64,000 bases of DNA from Camellia lanceoleosa (Eukaryota; Streptophyta; Magnoliopsida; Ericales; Theaceae): positions 117,054,021-117,118,020 of the forward strand of contig CM045767.1 of assembly GCA_025200525.1 (NCBI GenBank), given 5' to 3'. The stretch's first letter is position 1; every line of letters begins with the position of its first letter. Positions 11,096 through 20,909 of this stretch are shown here, in pieces. The position numbers were made by a program, and so were the translations under genes. The notes beneath the pieces were generated by a model. The model searched no databases. It was not told the origin of the DNA and saw only the letters and a list, made by a program, of their open reading frames with translations.

Positions 11096-12010
11096 ATGAG
11101 TACTCTATGATGCTCCACCTTTGTCTTTTTGTACCTATGAAGTAACCCTTTCATCTGGTTTTGCACCTACCCTTTCTCGTTCAACACCCCCAGTTTCTTC
11201 TTCATAGACAAAATCTATCCATAGGGCCTCTTCTTCCGAATTTCACGGAGTTTAGTTTCAATATCCAACGACAAGATGCTTATCAAGAGCCAAAGGTGCG
11301 GCCTTTTGTTGCCCCTGACTACAGCCAATTATCATGGCTTCTTTCTCTTTTTCCTGCACCTTCTAGACCATCGACTCTATGTCTAATGTTGAAAATTTGA
11401 TCAAAGCCAATGGTCTAGCTTATTGATCTTGATCATTTTGCCTACAACCAGGCATTATTGGCATCTTTGATGATGAACTCCTCATCAGCACTTTTCTGTA
11501 CTAAATGTTTCAGGTATTCTACTTCCTCATCAGCCGTCACCTCAACTGTTATATCAAATTTCCTCAGCACACTAAGTGGTACTACCCCTTCAGTGTATAC
11601 TTTGGCCTCTGCAAAATCTGCACAAGCAATAAAGGGTTATGGATCTACATTGATCTCCTCTGTTTTCCCATTGCATAGTGTTATCATTATCTTCTGATGT
11701 AAAGAGGAAGGCATACATTTGTTTATATGGATCCAATCCCTGCCAAGCAAAGCATTATACTTGGCATTGCTGTCTATAACAAAAAATGCTATCATACAGT
11801 CTCTGGTTCTCACACTTAGGTTGACAAGAAAAATGTCCTAAGCTATCTACTTGTCCCTAGCAAAACCAATAATGGTTGTGCTTGTTGGGATCAACTTGGG
11901 ATTTCTTTTCCCCAACTTCTTCAAAGAGGATCTTGGAAACAGGTTCACTACTGCTCCATTGTCTACTAGTACTCTGCTCATTTCTATTCCATCGAAATAA
12001 GCCTTAATGT
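11096..12010 (-). pseudogene. Gypsy aspartic protease region
   Basis: Near 11940-11980 the minus strand reads VLVDNGAVVNLFP. This is the retroviral-type protease active site, where the family has D-S/T-G-A and here has DNGA. Flanking pieces read IGFARDK, followed further on by YNALLGRDWIH. Stops in this stretch follow RDK and IA at positions that commonly hold glutamine. The remainder down to the RT frame is a degenerate linker. Confidence 0.65.
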
Positions 12011-13428
12011 ATAAGGGCTTAACATGTTAGGTCATGGATACTGTAGGATATTTGAAGGGGTATGAGAGGTTAATGCTCCCATCTTCCCTCTCTTTATCAG
12101 TTTCCATGGACCTGGCCACCTCAGATTCATCTTGGACCATGCTGGTTTGTCAATCCTCACTGGAAACTAAAACGGGGTCATCCTCCTAGCTTTCTTGGTT
12201 CTCCTCCTCAACTTGAAACTCCTAAGGCAGCACATAAACCATATTAACTCGCACTGGAGAGAATGAGCCAAATTGTACCACTGGCTGTGATTGCTCTCCT
12301 TCCATATTGGTTTGCTCTAATGCTTAGGAAACATCTTTCATACTGCATTCTGGTACCTCAGTGCTAGTAAGTTCCTTTACAGCAATTTGTTGATGGTCTA
12401 CCTCCGTTGGCTTTTCAACCATGAAGGTCTGTTCAGCTATGAAAGTTTTGAACATTTCATCTTCAACCAATACCTTTTCTTGGCCTAGTTCAATTTCTTC
12501 ATCTATTTCGTCATCACTCTCTATCAAGGCCTTTTTGATGCCTGCTCGACTAGATCTCTCTTTGGCTCTTAGTTCAGCACGAACTTTAGCCAATTATTCT
12601 CTGTTGGCACTCCTTTTGATCTTAGGACCAGGCTTTGAACCTTCTCTTTCTTCTATCTCGCCTTTTGACTATGCCAAGGAAGTACTTTCTCTATTCTCTT
12701 TCAAGTCTCTCTAATACTGGGTGTATCTTCGCTGGATCTTCCTATTTGGGACCTAGAGATCACAGGAATCATATCTGGTTCCCTTGTCTTTGAGTTTTTA
12801 AGTAGCACCCAATTATTTGGAACTACCAAAAGGGGTTTGATCATTCTTCCCTTGTCTCCAAAATTTTTTCTTTATGTAGGCATTACTTTAGGTTTGTTCT
12901 GCATGACAAACCAATCTGGAACCCTAGGTACATATGAACCCACTGCTCCAGTTGTTGGGCTTGCTGGCCCTATCTTCGAAGCTATCTTCAAAGTGGTCTT
13001 TGGAGACCAATCATTAGCCCTAACTCCCTGTCTTGAGCCAAATTTAGGCTTTCTTTCAGGGTAATTGTCCTCCATCCTATAATAGTTAGGTGATCTGATC
13101 TCATGCAGAGGTCTCTTGCCCTTTGATTACATTTTAGTATCTGGTGGCCCAATCAAGGATGACTGTTGTCTAGGACCAGTTGGATATGGCTTTCTGTTGT
13201 AAGTATTGGCTAGCTTATGGCGTCTCTGCACATCTTTGTAGTACTGTTTCCCATAACTTGGAAGCCCCCTCAACTATTTGTAACTCAACATGTATCTGGG
13301 ACACATTCTCTGCACTACAGTTGCTTCGAGGGAGTCATCATCCAATGTTTCTTCACTGGAGCCATCCCTTTGACTTGCAAAGCTTTGTCCACTGGCTAGT
13401 GAACTACTTGTGTCCTTCTTGAAGTATC
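12011..13428 (-). pseudogene. Gag-protease linker of the gypsy element
   Basis: Short minus-strand frames at 12324-12593 (KVRAELRAKERSSRAGIKKA, then an acidic tract) and 12872-13075 (basic, proline-containing) belong to the poorly conserved linker between gag and protease in Tat elements. Many stops interrupt it, several at CAG/CAA-derived positions. The right end at 13428 meets the MULE target duplication, and the linker resumes at 20910. Confidence 0.6.
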
Positions 13429-13436
13429 AGGATCCT
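13429..13436 (+). repeat. Left 8-bp target site duplication of the MULE
   Basis: AGGATCCT flanks the MULE here and again at 20902-20909. Eight bases fits the 8-11-bp duplications of Mutator-like elements. Confidence 0.8.
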
Positions 13437-13540
13437 CTAGAGTTTTATTCCTGAAGTGATCCCTGAAGTGGGGTGATCCAACGACTCAAAATAAAACTAA
13501 CCAAAATGATGTCATTTTGGTTAGTAATTTAAAAAAAAAA
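13437..13540 (+). repeat. Left terminal inverted repeat of the MULE
   Basis: About 100 bp, imperfectly matching the reverse complement of 20805-20901. The inner part is a small palindrome, ccaaaatgatgtcattttgg. Confidence 0.85.
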
Positions 13541-15040
13541 AAAAAAGCTTTCATTCAAAATTCCTGTAGATCTGATATGAAGCAAAACAACGAAGAGAGA
13601 GAGAGAGAGAGAGAAAGAAAATGGCTGAGAGGAGGAGCTCTTCCCATCCACCCCGACGCGCCGCTATCGCTGCCACTGCCACGTCGCTACCCGTCATACT
13701 CTAACAAATTGAAAGAAAAAAATACAGGTTCGTTCATCCTTCAAACTTAAAATATTAGGGCTTTGAATCCAAAAATTAGGGAAAATCTGAACTTGGATAC
13801 CTTTGTCAATGTTGACTTTGATTAAAGTTTCTTTAATTTCCTGGTTCGTGTTTTCAAGAAATCGTTCATCCTCCAAACTTTAAATATTAGGGCTTTGAAT
13901 CCTAAAATTAGAGGGGAGGGGGGAAATTCATTATTAAATAACGTATATAAATAGAAGTATGTATGTGTATTGGTTTTCATGTTAGTGAACTGAAAGAGTA
14001 GAGGAGCCATGGTTTTTGGCTTATATATGTATATATTTATATAGTTACATATATGTATAGCTAGTTCAACTGAGAAAATCAAGGTTGCTTCCATAAAAAT
14101 AAAATAAATTTTTTTAAAAAAGAGAAAGATAGAAGGTAGTTGTAATGCTGTCGGAAGAAGAAGATGTGGGTGGTCTGCTGGAGCATGCAACTGCTGCTGC
14201 TGCATAAGGGTTGAGGAAAAAGGAAATACGAAGAATAGAATGAGAAAAGGGGGTGTTTTAGGGAGTGACTTTTCATTTGTATTTTTTTTTTTTTCTGATG
14301 GGGGCATATGGATTATTGTGTAAGTTGATGCTTTTACTCCTCCAACCATAGTATATATAGTTCCATTTTTTATTCCACTTCCAAATTACCCTTTCTAATA
14401 TGAATGAGATATATTCTTCATGGTAAATGCATATGCTAAATAAAGTTTTAATTGTATCTTGAGATGTATAAATGGTATGGTGCATTATTAAAACTAAGAT
14501 GGCAGCATTAAAGTTCATGGCAGCATTAAATCCAAGATGGCAGCATTAAAGAATGAGATATTATTCTTCATGGCAGCATTAAAGTTTTAATTGTATCTTG
14601 AGAGATCAGGGGAATTAGAGGGGAGGGAAGGAGGATTAGAATGAGATGATATGCTTTTATTTTCTTTTTTGATGTATATATTATTTTATTATTTTGATTT
14701 CTGTTCATTTTAGCAACATATATAAAGAGTTGAAATGATGTTGCTGGATATTGTCACAACTTAGTTACCTCGTTTAATTTATTTCATTAATATTATTTGT
14801 GCTAGTGTTCTTTGAATTTTAATCCATGTTGGAGTAAGATGGAATTGATTTTGGTTAAGAATTTAGCATTGCATAATCCAATCAGCTTGTTTCAATTGGA
14901 TAATTTTGAAAAGAAGAAAATTCCATCTCTCCTCCTAAATCACAGGTTTAGATACTGAGACAATAAGACATTTTTTCAAAATCTTAGATATTGTTGGGTT
15001 TAGATATTGTTGTTCCATTATTGTTATTTCAGGTAAAAAA
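13541..15040. other. Non-coding interior of the MULE with short repeats
   Basis: A GA microsatellite lies at about 13598-13618. A block of about 55 bp holding tattagggctttgaatcc is directly repeated near 13725-13790 and 13860-13910. Around 14497-14590 the word ggcagcattaaa is repeated about five times. A 175-residue minus-strand frame at 13822-14349 is low-complexity and not supported as a gene. Confidence 0.5.
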
Positions 15041-15472
15041 ATGTCAACATCAAATGCATCTATGAGTAATACTAGTGAAATTCAGTTTAAAATTTGAAAA
15101 TGTCGTTGCGGGGTGAGAGCAGCATTCAAGATTTCAGAGTCAAAGGAAAATCTAGGGATGGTATACTTTGCTTGCCCTTTCAACAACACCAATGGATGCG
15201 GCTTCTTTGAGTGGTGGATGCCTGTATATAAGCAGTGTCAATGGTTGAAGATGATAAGTGAGGAAAGCGACGAAAATTGTAATATCAACCCTTTGGTCAA
15301 TGAACTGCTTGTATCTAATGATGAGCTGAAAGAGATGGTTACAAACTTTAGGAAAGAAAGTAAACAAATTGTTGTAGAGATTAGACTACTTCGCGAAAAG
15401 TTGCACTATGCCATTGTAATAGTATTAATTGGATTTGGACTTCTTCTTTTGTTGTTTAAATATGAAGTGTAA
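15041..15472 (+). pseudogene. GRF-type zinc finger protein with C-terminal membrane helix
   Basis: An ATG at 15041 follows an acceptor-like tttcag and opens a frame that meets one TGA at 15095-15097. It then reads KCRCGVRAAFKIS, NLGMVYFACP and NGCGFFEWWMP. This is the GRF zinc-finger pattern (C-x-C, later C, then G-C-G-F-F-x-W), at about 15101-15210. A short charged coiled coil follows, then a hydrophobic helix YAIVIVLIGFGLLLLLF near the C-terminus, and the frame ends at 15472. Small GRF proteins with a C-terminal helix are widespread in plants, often in multicopy form. Here the gene lies between MULE ends on the strand opposite the transposase, so I infer it is MULE cargo. If the upstream TGA is real, translation could start only downstream, at 15113, losing the first two cysteines. 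Confidence 0.7.
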
Positions 15473-16109
15473 ATTAAATTCGAATTTGGACTTCGTCTTT
15501 TGTGAACTAAAGTAGACCTTTTGATATATATAAAAAGGTGTTTTGAAGCATTGTTGTGGATAAATGTTAGCATTGAAATGTCACAAATACTTGTTGGAAA
15601 AGGACATGGATTTAAGTGGATAAATGTTACTTGTGGCTATACTTCAATTAAAATGATATAAGAAGCCTGGCTTTTTTTTATTATATTAAGTTTGAGACAT
15701 TACTCATGAAGCATTGTTGTGAATAATATCTAATCAGACGCTACTCTAAATCAAAAACCCATCGTAGATTGTTGGGTAGCAGTTTCAAGAGTCCAACAAA
15801 TAATTAAAGAGAAGCAATGTTACAAAATCAAAACAAACTGGAGTGTGACATCTCACATAAATCTAATACATGTGCAATGAAATCACAGAAACTTTGTTGA
15901 CTAAATCTCTCCCTCTCTGTTTAGCTATTTCTGTGTGTTTTTCATTTTAGATTTTTTTTTTTGAGAAGAAAATGTAAGGTATTAAGAATCAATCATGTTT
16001 GTGAATATCGAATTGACTAGGAAAGGTTTGTAAAAGATGAGTATTAACTAAATGAACTGTAGAAGAAGTTGATAGGCTTGAAGTGTAACTATGTACTTCA
16101 TGAAGAAGA
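15473..16109. other. Non-coding MULE interior
   Basis: No coding motif seen. The AT-rich sequence may hold the 3' UTR of the GRF gene. Confidence 0.5.
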
Positions 16110-16860
16110 AAACAAACTAGACTAAGTAAATCAATCACAAAATACACATTCGAAAAGAAATCAATCACAATCTAAAACACATTTCAATTCTACTGTAAAG
16201 TAAACTAGAATCATCAAGTTATTCTCAACTTGAAGCAAAAATTTTAGCAAAATTTCAAGTCATTTCAGCAACATTTCAGCACAAATTTCAACACCATTTC
16301 AGAACAAAATTCTTCAGCACAAAATTCAGCACCATTTCAACACAAATTTGAGCACAACAGTCAGCACAAATTTAAGCAACAAAATCTGCATTATGCACCA
16401 TTTCAGCACAACATTCAGTACCATTTCAGCACCATTTCATCCAAACTAGACTAAGTAAATCAATCACAAAATACACATTAGAAAAGAAATCAATCACAAT
16501 CTAAAACACATTTCAATTCTACTGTAAAGTAAACTAGAATCATCAAGTTATTCTCGACTTGAAGCAAAAATTTCAGCAGAATTTCAAGTCATTTCAGCAC
16601 AAATTTCAGTACCATTTCAGAACAAAATTCAGCACCATTGCAGCACAAAATTCAGCACCATTTCAACACAAATTTCAGCACCATTTGAAGCAAAATTCAG
16701 CATCATTTCAGCACAAATTTCAGCACCATTTCAGCACAAAATTCAGCACCATTTCAACACAAATTTCAGCAACAGTCAGCTCAAATTTAAGCAACAAAAT
16801 CTGCATTATGCACCATTTCAGCACAACATTCAGCACCATTTCAGCTGTAGTGTCATTTCA
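16110..16860 (+). repeat. Minisatellite of cagcaccattt/cagcacaaattt words in a two-copy duplication
   Basis: Two tandem copies of a segment of about 330-400 bp begin with caaactagactaagtaaatc near 16115 and 16443. Each ends in an array of alternating 10-12-bp words, cagcaccattt and cagcacaaattt, at 16235-16435 and 16560-16850. A 120-residue His/Phe/Gln-rich frame at 16559-16921 is simply this repeat translated. Confidence 0.8.
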
Positions 16861-17353
16861 AAACAAAAGAAATACAACTCAAAGTACCCTAATGATGAAA
16901 GAACACAACAAAATTTTCTAAATTTACATAAAAAAATTTCAATATTACATACACGAACACCATAAAAAGTTTTCAATGCTAAGATATTGACATGTGATCC
17001 ACATGCCCACGACCACGCTCATGCCCATGTAGTACCTTAAAAAAAAAAGAAAATACTCTTATATGAAAGGAACCATAAAATAAAATGGAACTTTAAATGA
17101 ATGAATGACAAAATAAAAGAGGAAAGGTGAAAAATAAATTACTTGACTACATGCAAGACTATTCGAGGCTTGCGAGTCATAACTGTTTGCATTGTTAAGC
17201 AATGCTTGATAGCTTCCATGGACGAAATACATCGATGACATTGAAAAAGGCATATTATGACGAAGAAAACTTAGCTGCAACAATAACAAACACATATCAA
17301 TTTAAAATGGTACTAGTCACTTACAAATAAACATAATAAAACTTCTTATTAAA
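16861..17353. other. Non-coding MULE interior near the transposase 3' end
   Basis: No gene supported. A 78-residue minus-strand frame at 17059-17295 may be a spliced 3' extension of the transposase, since a plausible donor/acceptor pair brackets 17290-17355, but no motif confirms it. Confidence 0.4.
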
Positions 17354-19863
17354 CTAACTTACATCATAGGCGCGATACATAAATTGGGACGACGAAGCAT
17401 TAACTTGAGGAACACATGTTGAGAATGGAGGAAGTTGAGGAACACTTATTGAAAATAAAGGAGCCGATTGAAGAATACTCGGCGAAAACAAGGGAGGTGG
17501 TTCAGGAGCACTCGCCGAAAATAAGGGAGGAGGTTGAGGAGCAACAGAGATGGGAGTTTGAGAAGCATTATGTGAACTTGTTTTATTTTTCTTTGCTAAC
17601 GCAAGCTCCAAACCACTTTTTGTCCGCCTTCGTCCCTTGCTAGTGCACTCTCTTCGCTTGAGTCTTTTTGCTTGAACTACATTTGTATCTGCTACAACAT
17701 CCACTTCAAAGCTTTCGAGGCATGTGTCGGGAGGGCTTTCTTGTTCAATAGTATCTGAAAAAGGCAAATTGAATTTTGCACTTAACATGCTTTCAATGTT
17801 TGCAATTAAGTCATTCGCTTTCTCTACCGTCAAGTTATATGTTTCCTCACTTTCGGAAACTCTACACGCTACTGCTCTGAAAATTGCCATCAATGATCTA
17901 AAACATGAAGTTTGATGCAATCTTACATCAACCTTAATATCAGGCCCACACCTATCTTTCACATTTTCAGCTCTTACTTTTTTAGTCCATCTCTTAAGAA
18001 TATATTGGGAAGAAATCTCTTTGAATTTGAGGGTGACTCTAAGGATCTTCAAACAATGACACAAAAATGCCTTTCATTTCAAACTTCCTACAATTGCAAG
18101 TGAGTGAACCATCACACTCCACTCTCATATTCATCACCTTTACACCATCACTATCAAGAACCGTATAAATAGTACTCTCACCATCATATTCAGTTTCTTC
18201 AATGTTTACTTCAAGGGACTTGACATACTCATCCTGAAATTCTTCATAAATTTTATTTGTGTAAACATCTGCAGCTTGCTCCATAATCTTCACTTTAATA
18301 TTCACCCTTGGCAACTTTTGGCATAGAGCATATTCGGCTTGTAACTCTTTGTACCTCTTCTCACAAAGAACTCAGGCTTGGTTTGGGAACAGACTATTTT
18401 AGTAACTTTTTGGCTTTTTACGAAAAGATGTGCAGAAAAGTAGAGAGGTGATGTGATGTGTTTTAGTTGGCTTTTTGACTTTTAGGCTATTTTAGCCACT
18501 TCCCAAACATAGTCAAAATGCATGAAAAATTGCATTAAGTTATGATTAGACTAAATGAAATCCTTTAAGAATGAATTAAAGGATTCACTAAGTTGTGTGC
18601 TAGTCATGCCCGCACCTCATACATTTCTAACATATGGCCAACCCCATTTTTCCTCAACCCCAAATGTTAACTTCAACCAATGATTATCTCACACTTCATA
18701 CTTGTCAAGCATTTCCTTCCATTTTAACATAAAATCATCCTCATCCTCAATGTCGTACATAAATTTGGATAAAACACTCTTCATCTCCTTATCCTTCACC
18801 TCCTTATCCTTGAAGATAGAATTTGCATGCCTTAATGCATTTTGCATCAAATGCCAAGTGCAAAGGCGGTGTTTTGTGTTAGGCATAACAATAAGTATGG
18901 CCTTAGCCACTGCAGCATCCTGATCTGTAAAAATTGTTTTCGGAGCCTTACTTGACATTGCCTCCAAGAATCTTCTAAAAAGCCATATAAAAGAATCGAC
19001 AGTCTCATCATACATCAAAGATGCGCCAAATATAATATTTTCCCTATGATGGTTAAATCCAACGAAAGACGCAAATGGTGTATGTGCACTATTTAACTTG
19101 TAAGTAGTGTCGAAAGTCACAACATCACCAAATTGCCCATAATCCATGATCATCTGAGCATCAGCGCAAAATATGTTTGTAATCTACTCCTCACTATCTA
19201 ATTAGGCCGAGTAAAAAAAAGATGAATTCCCCAATGTCTTCTCACGAAAATATTGCAAAAATGCTACCTACCTCCCCATATGCTAAACTCTTTTGCCTCT
19301 TCATTCTCAAATAATTTTTTTGGTCCACTTTTGTGAACCCAAGCGACTTCCTTCCACCAGCTTCATTACCCATGAGCTCAAATGCAGCATTAAGTCGGAT
19401 TCCAAAATTTTTGACTAAATCTATTTCAGTTGCCTGTGATGCAGATATCTTCCTTTGGGATGGTAACATATGCGTACATTTTGTTGGTACAAAAATATGA
19501 TTATGTTGTTCAACAAACTCACGAACAAAAAATTTATGAATATTCCTATTCTGCTTAATGATAAGTCGGGTTTGACAAGCAGTCCTCATTTCCTGCCTAG
19601 GATTTTTTGTCAATGGATCTTACTTGTCAACAACCCCGAAACCCCTCCTTATTACAAAAAAGTATCATTGAAGTGATTTGCCCCTCCTTGTTCTTGTTTA
19701 CATAACCCCTTCTAATACTAAAGCCCAACCTTCCTCCATAAGCATTATAGAAATTATATGCTTCTTGTTCTATATCAAATGTCATGTGAACTCTAGGCTT
19801 CCAATCACAATTACCCCCATCATTCTCAACATTGTTAGGTTCCATATCAATGTGCCAAGTCAC
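17354..19863 (-). pseudogene. FAR1/FRS-type MULE transposase, broken
   Basis: Read right to left, the N-terminal FAR1 DNA-binding zinc domain lies at 19242-19863: FDIEQEAYNFYNAYGGRLGF, FCNKEGFRGC, then VEQHNHIF. The MULE transposase core lies at 18689-19153: VVTFDTTYKLN with the first catalytic Asp, TIFTDQDAAVAKAI with the second, and HRLCTWHLMQNA. STQLSESFNSFLKDF and the glutamate-bearing FFMHFE segment (18515-18650) follow. The SWIM zinc finger ends at 18039-18314 (CDGSLTCNCRKFEMKGI), and a basic Pro/Ser-rich tail follows. Stops, frameshifts (including inside the SWIM C-x-H) and a MITE at the catalytic Glu break it. FAR1/FHY3 host transcription factors derive from this family, but the MULE ends show that this copy is transposon-borne. 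Confidence 0.88.
18375..18512. mobile_element. Tourist-like MITE inside the transposase gene
   Basis: The 138-bp insert is flanked by TCA on both sides. Its ends are inverted: left ggcttggtttgggaa, right (complement) ctatgtttgggaa, followed by similar inner tattttag words. Three-base target duplications and GTTTGG-containing ends are typical of PIF/Harbinger (Tourist) MITEs, although the usual target is TWA. It interrupts the minus-strand transposase at the catalytic glutamate codon. Confidence 0.65.
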
Positions 19864-20804
19864 TTAAAAAATAAAAAAGTACTCAATATTAGTATAAAAA
19901 CTGTAAATTATGTTTGCAAAATAATACACACTAAATAAAAACACTACAAGAATTGACTCATATTAGATTATATAAACAAAGGGGAACAAATCCCTTCAAT
20001 AGTAAATTATGTTTTCAATGATCCAAATTTAACACAAATTCCTTAATTTTCTTATAATCAACATGTGAACATACAAAATCAAAATTAAACAACAAAAACA
20101 AACAAAATAAAAAATAAATCTACAATTCTATAGCTCAATCATTAATACCAAAGTCCATATATTTTAAACGTGACATTGTAGATCAAGTAGTTCTCAATTT
20201 AAATTCTTGGAATTTAAATGCCTAGACTGCAAATCTATGGGGTTAATAATCATCTATTTGTACAAAAAAAAAATATATATAAATGCAATGTTTAGATATC
20301 AAAGATTTTAAACCCTATTTAACCGGCCACTATTATATACATCTTCTATTTGAATAAACAATGAGTTGCATATAAGGAAGAGAGGCATACAAAAACTATG
20401 ATATACCTGCACAAATCATTACAAGAGAGGCATCATTTATAATAATGTTTTGTGCACAAATTATGTAGCAGAAGTTGTAAAATAGAAAATGATGAATAAA
20501 CAATATAGAAAATAATGAAATCTTCATTCAAAATTTGTAAACAAAATTTGTAAACGTAATGTAGGCACCAATTACAGAATTTGTATTCAAAATTTGTGCA
20601 CAAATCAACAATATAGAAAAGTAAAAAGGGATGAATGAAATGTTCTCATACTTGAAATGACGACGGCGACCACTAGACTAATGGCGGCGACAATTTGGAC
20701 AACACTCTTGCCTCTCTTCTCTCTTCTCGCCTTTCCGACTTACCGCTATACCTAGAGGGAATTTTGGGAATTTTGAATTAAAGCCTTTTTTCTATTTTTT
20801 TTTT
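19864..20804. other. MULE promoter side, no gene seen
   Basis: This region lies between the transposase start and the right terminal repeat, where the transposase promoter would be. It is AT-rich with no ORF of note. A short word, caaaatttgta, is repeated at 20525-20600. Confidence 0.5.
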
Positions 20805-20901
20805 GAAATTACTAATCAAAACAATGTCGTTTTGGTTAGTTTCATTTTGAGCCGTTGGATTACCCCACTTCAGGGATCACTTCAGGAATAAAACTCTAAA
20901 G
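20805..20901 (-). repeat. Right terminal inverted repeat of the MULE
   Basis: Inverted match to 13437-13540; the inner part is aatcaaaacaatgtcgttttggtta. It differs from the left arm by scattered single-base changes. Confidence 0.85.
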
Positions 20902-20909
20902 GATCCTGA
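20902..20909 (+). repeat. Right 8-bp target site duplication of the MULE
   Basis: AGGATCCT, identical to 13429-13436. The gypsy sequence resumes directly with gatacc. Confidence 0.8.

Larger units (their letters stand above)
8345..13436 (-). mobile_element. Ty3/gypsy Tat-clade element, left (pol) portion
   Basis: This is the downstream part of a minus-strand gypsy element whose gag and 5' LTR lie at 20902-23995, beyond the inserted MULE. The order from right to left is gag end, protease, RT, RNase H, a second archaeal-type RNase H, integrase. A second RNase H between the usual one and integrase is characteristic of the Tat/Ogre lineage. The element is cut off inside integrase at about 8345, so the integrase C-terminus, polypurine tract and 3' LTR are absent. 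Frameshifts and stops occur throughout. Confidence 0.85.
13437..20901 (-). mobile_element. Complete FAR1-type Mutator-like element (MULE), 7465 bp
   Basis: The element is bounded by inverted repeats of about 100 bp. The left reads ctagagttttattcctgaag and the complement of the right reads ttagagttttattcctgaag. Both continue through tgatccctgaagtgggg and on to an inner cattttggttagtaattt-type block. AGGATCCT is duplicated on either side. It splits the gag of the Tat element exactly: with one AGGATCCT kept, the two gypsy halves join. Cargo is a broken FRS/FAR1 transposase (minus), a GRF zinc-finger membrane protein gene (plus) and a minisatellite. Strand is given by the transposase. Confidence 0.9.

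Noticed and set aside
13822..14349. 175-residue minus-strand ORF in the MULE
   Set aside because: Low-complexity Phe/Leu/Ser-rich translation of AT-rich DNA, no homology signal.
16559..16921. 120-residue His/Phe/Gln-rich ORF
   Set aside because: It is the minisatellite translated; the frame stays open because the repeat lacks stops in that phase.
17059..17295. 78-residue minus-strand ORF as a separate gene
   Set aside because: At best a 3' exon of the transposase; nothing independent supports it.
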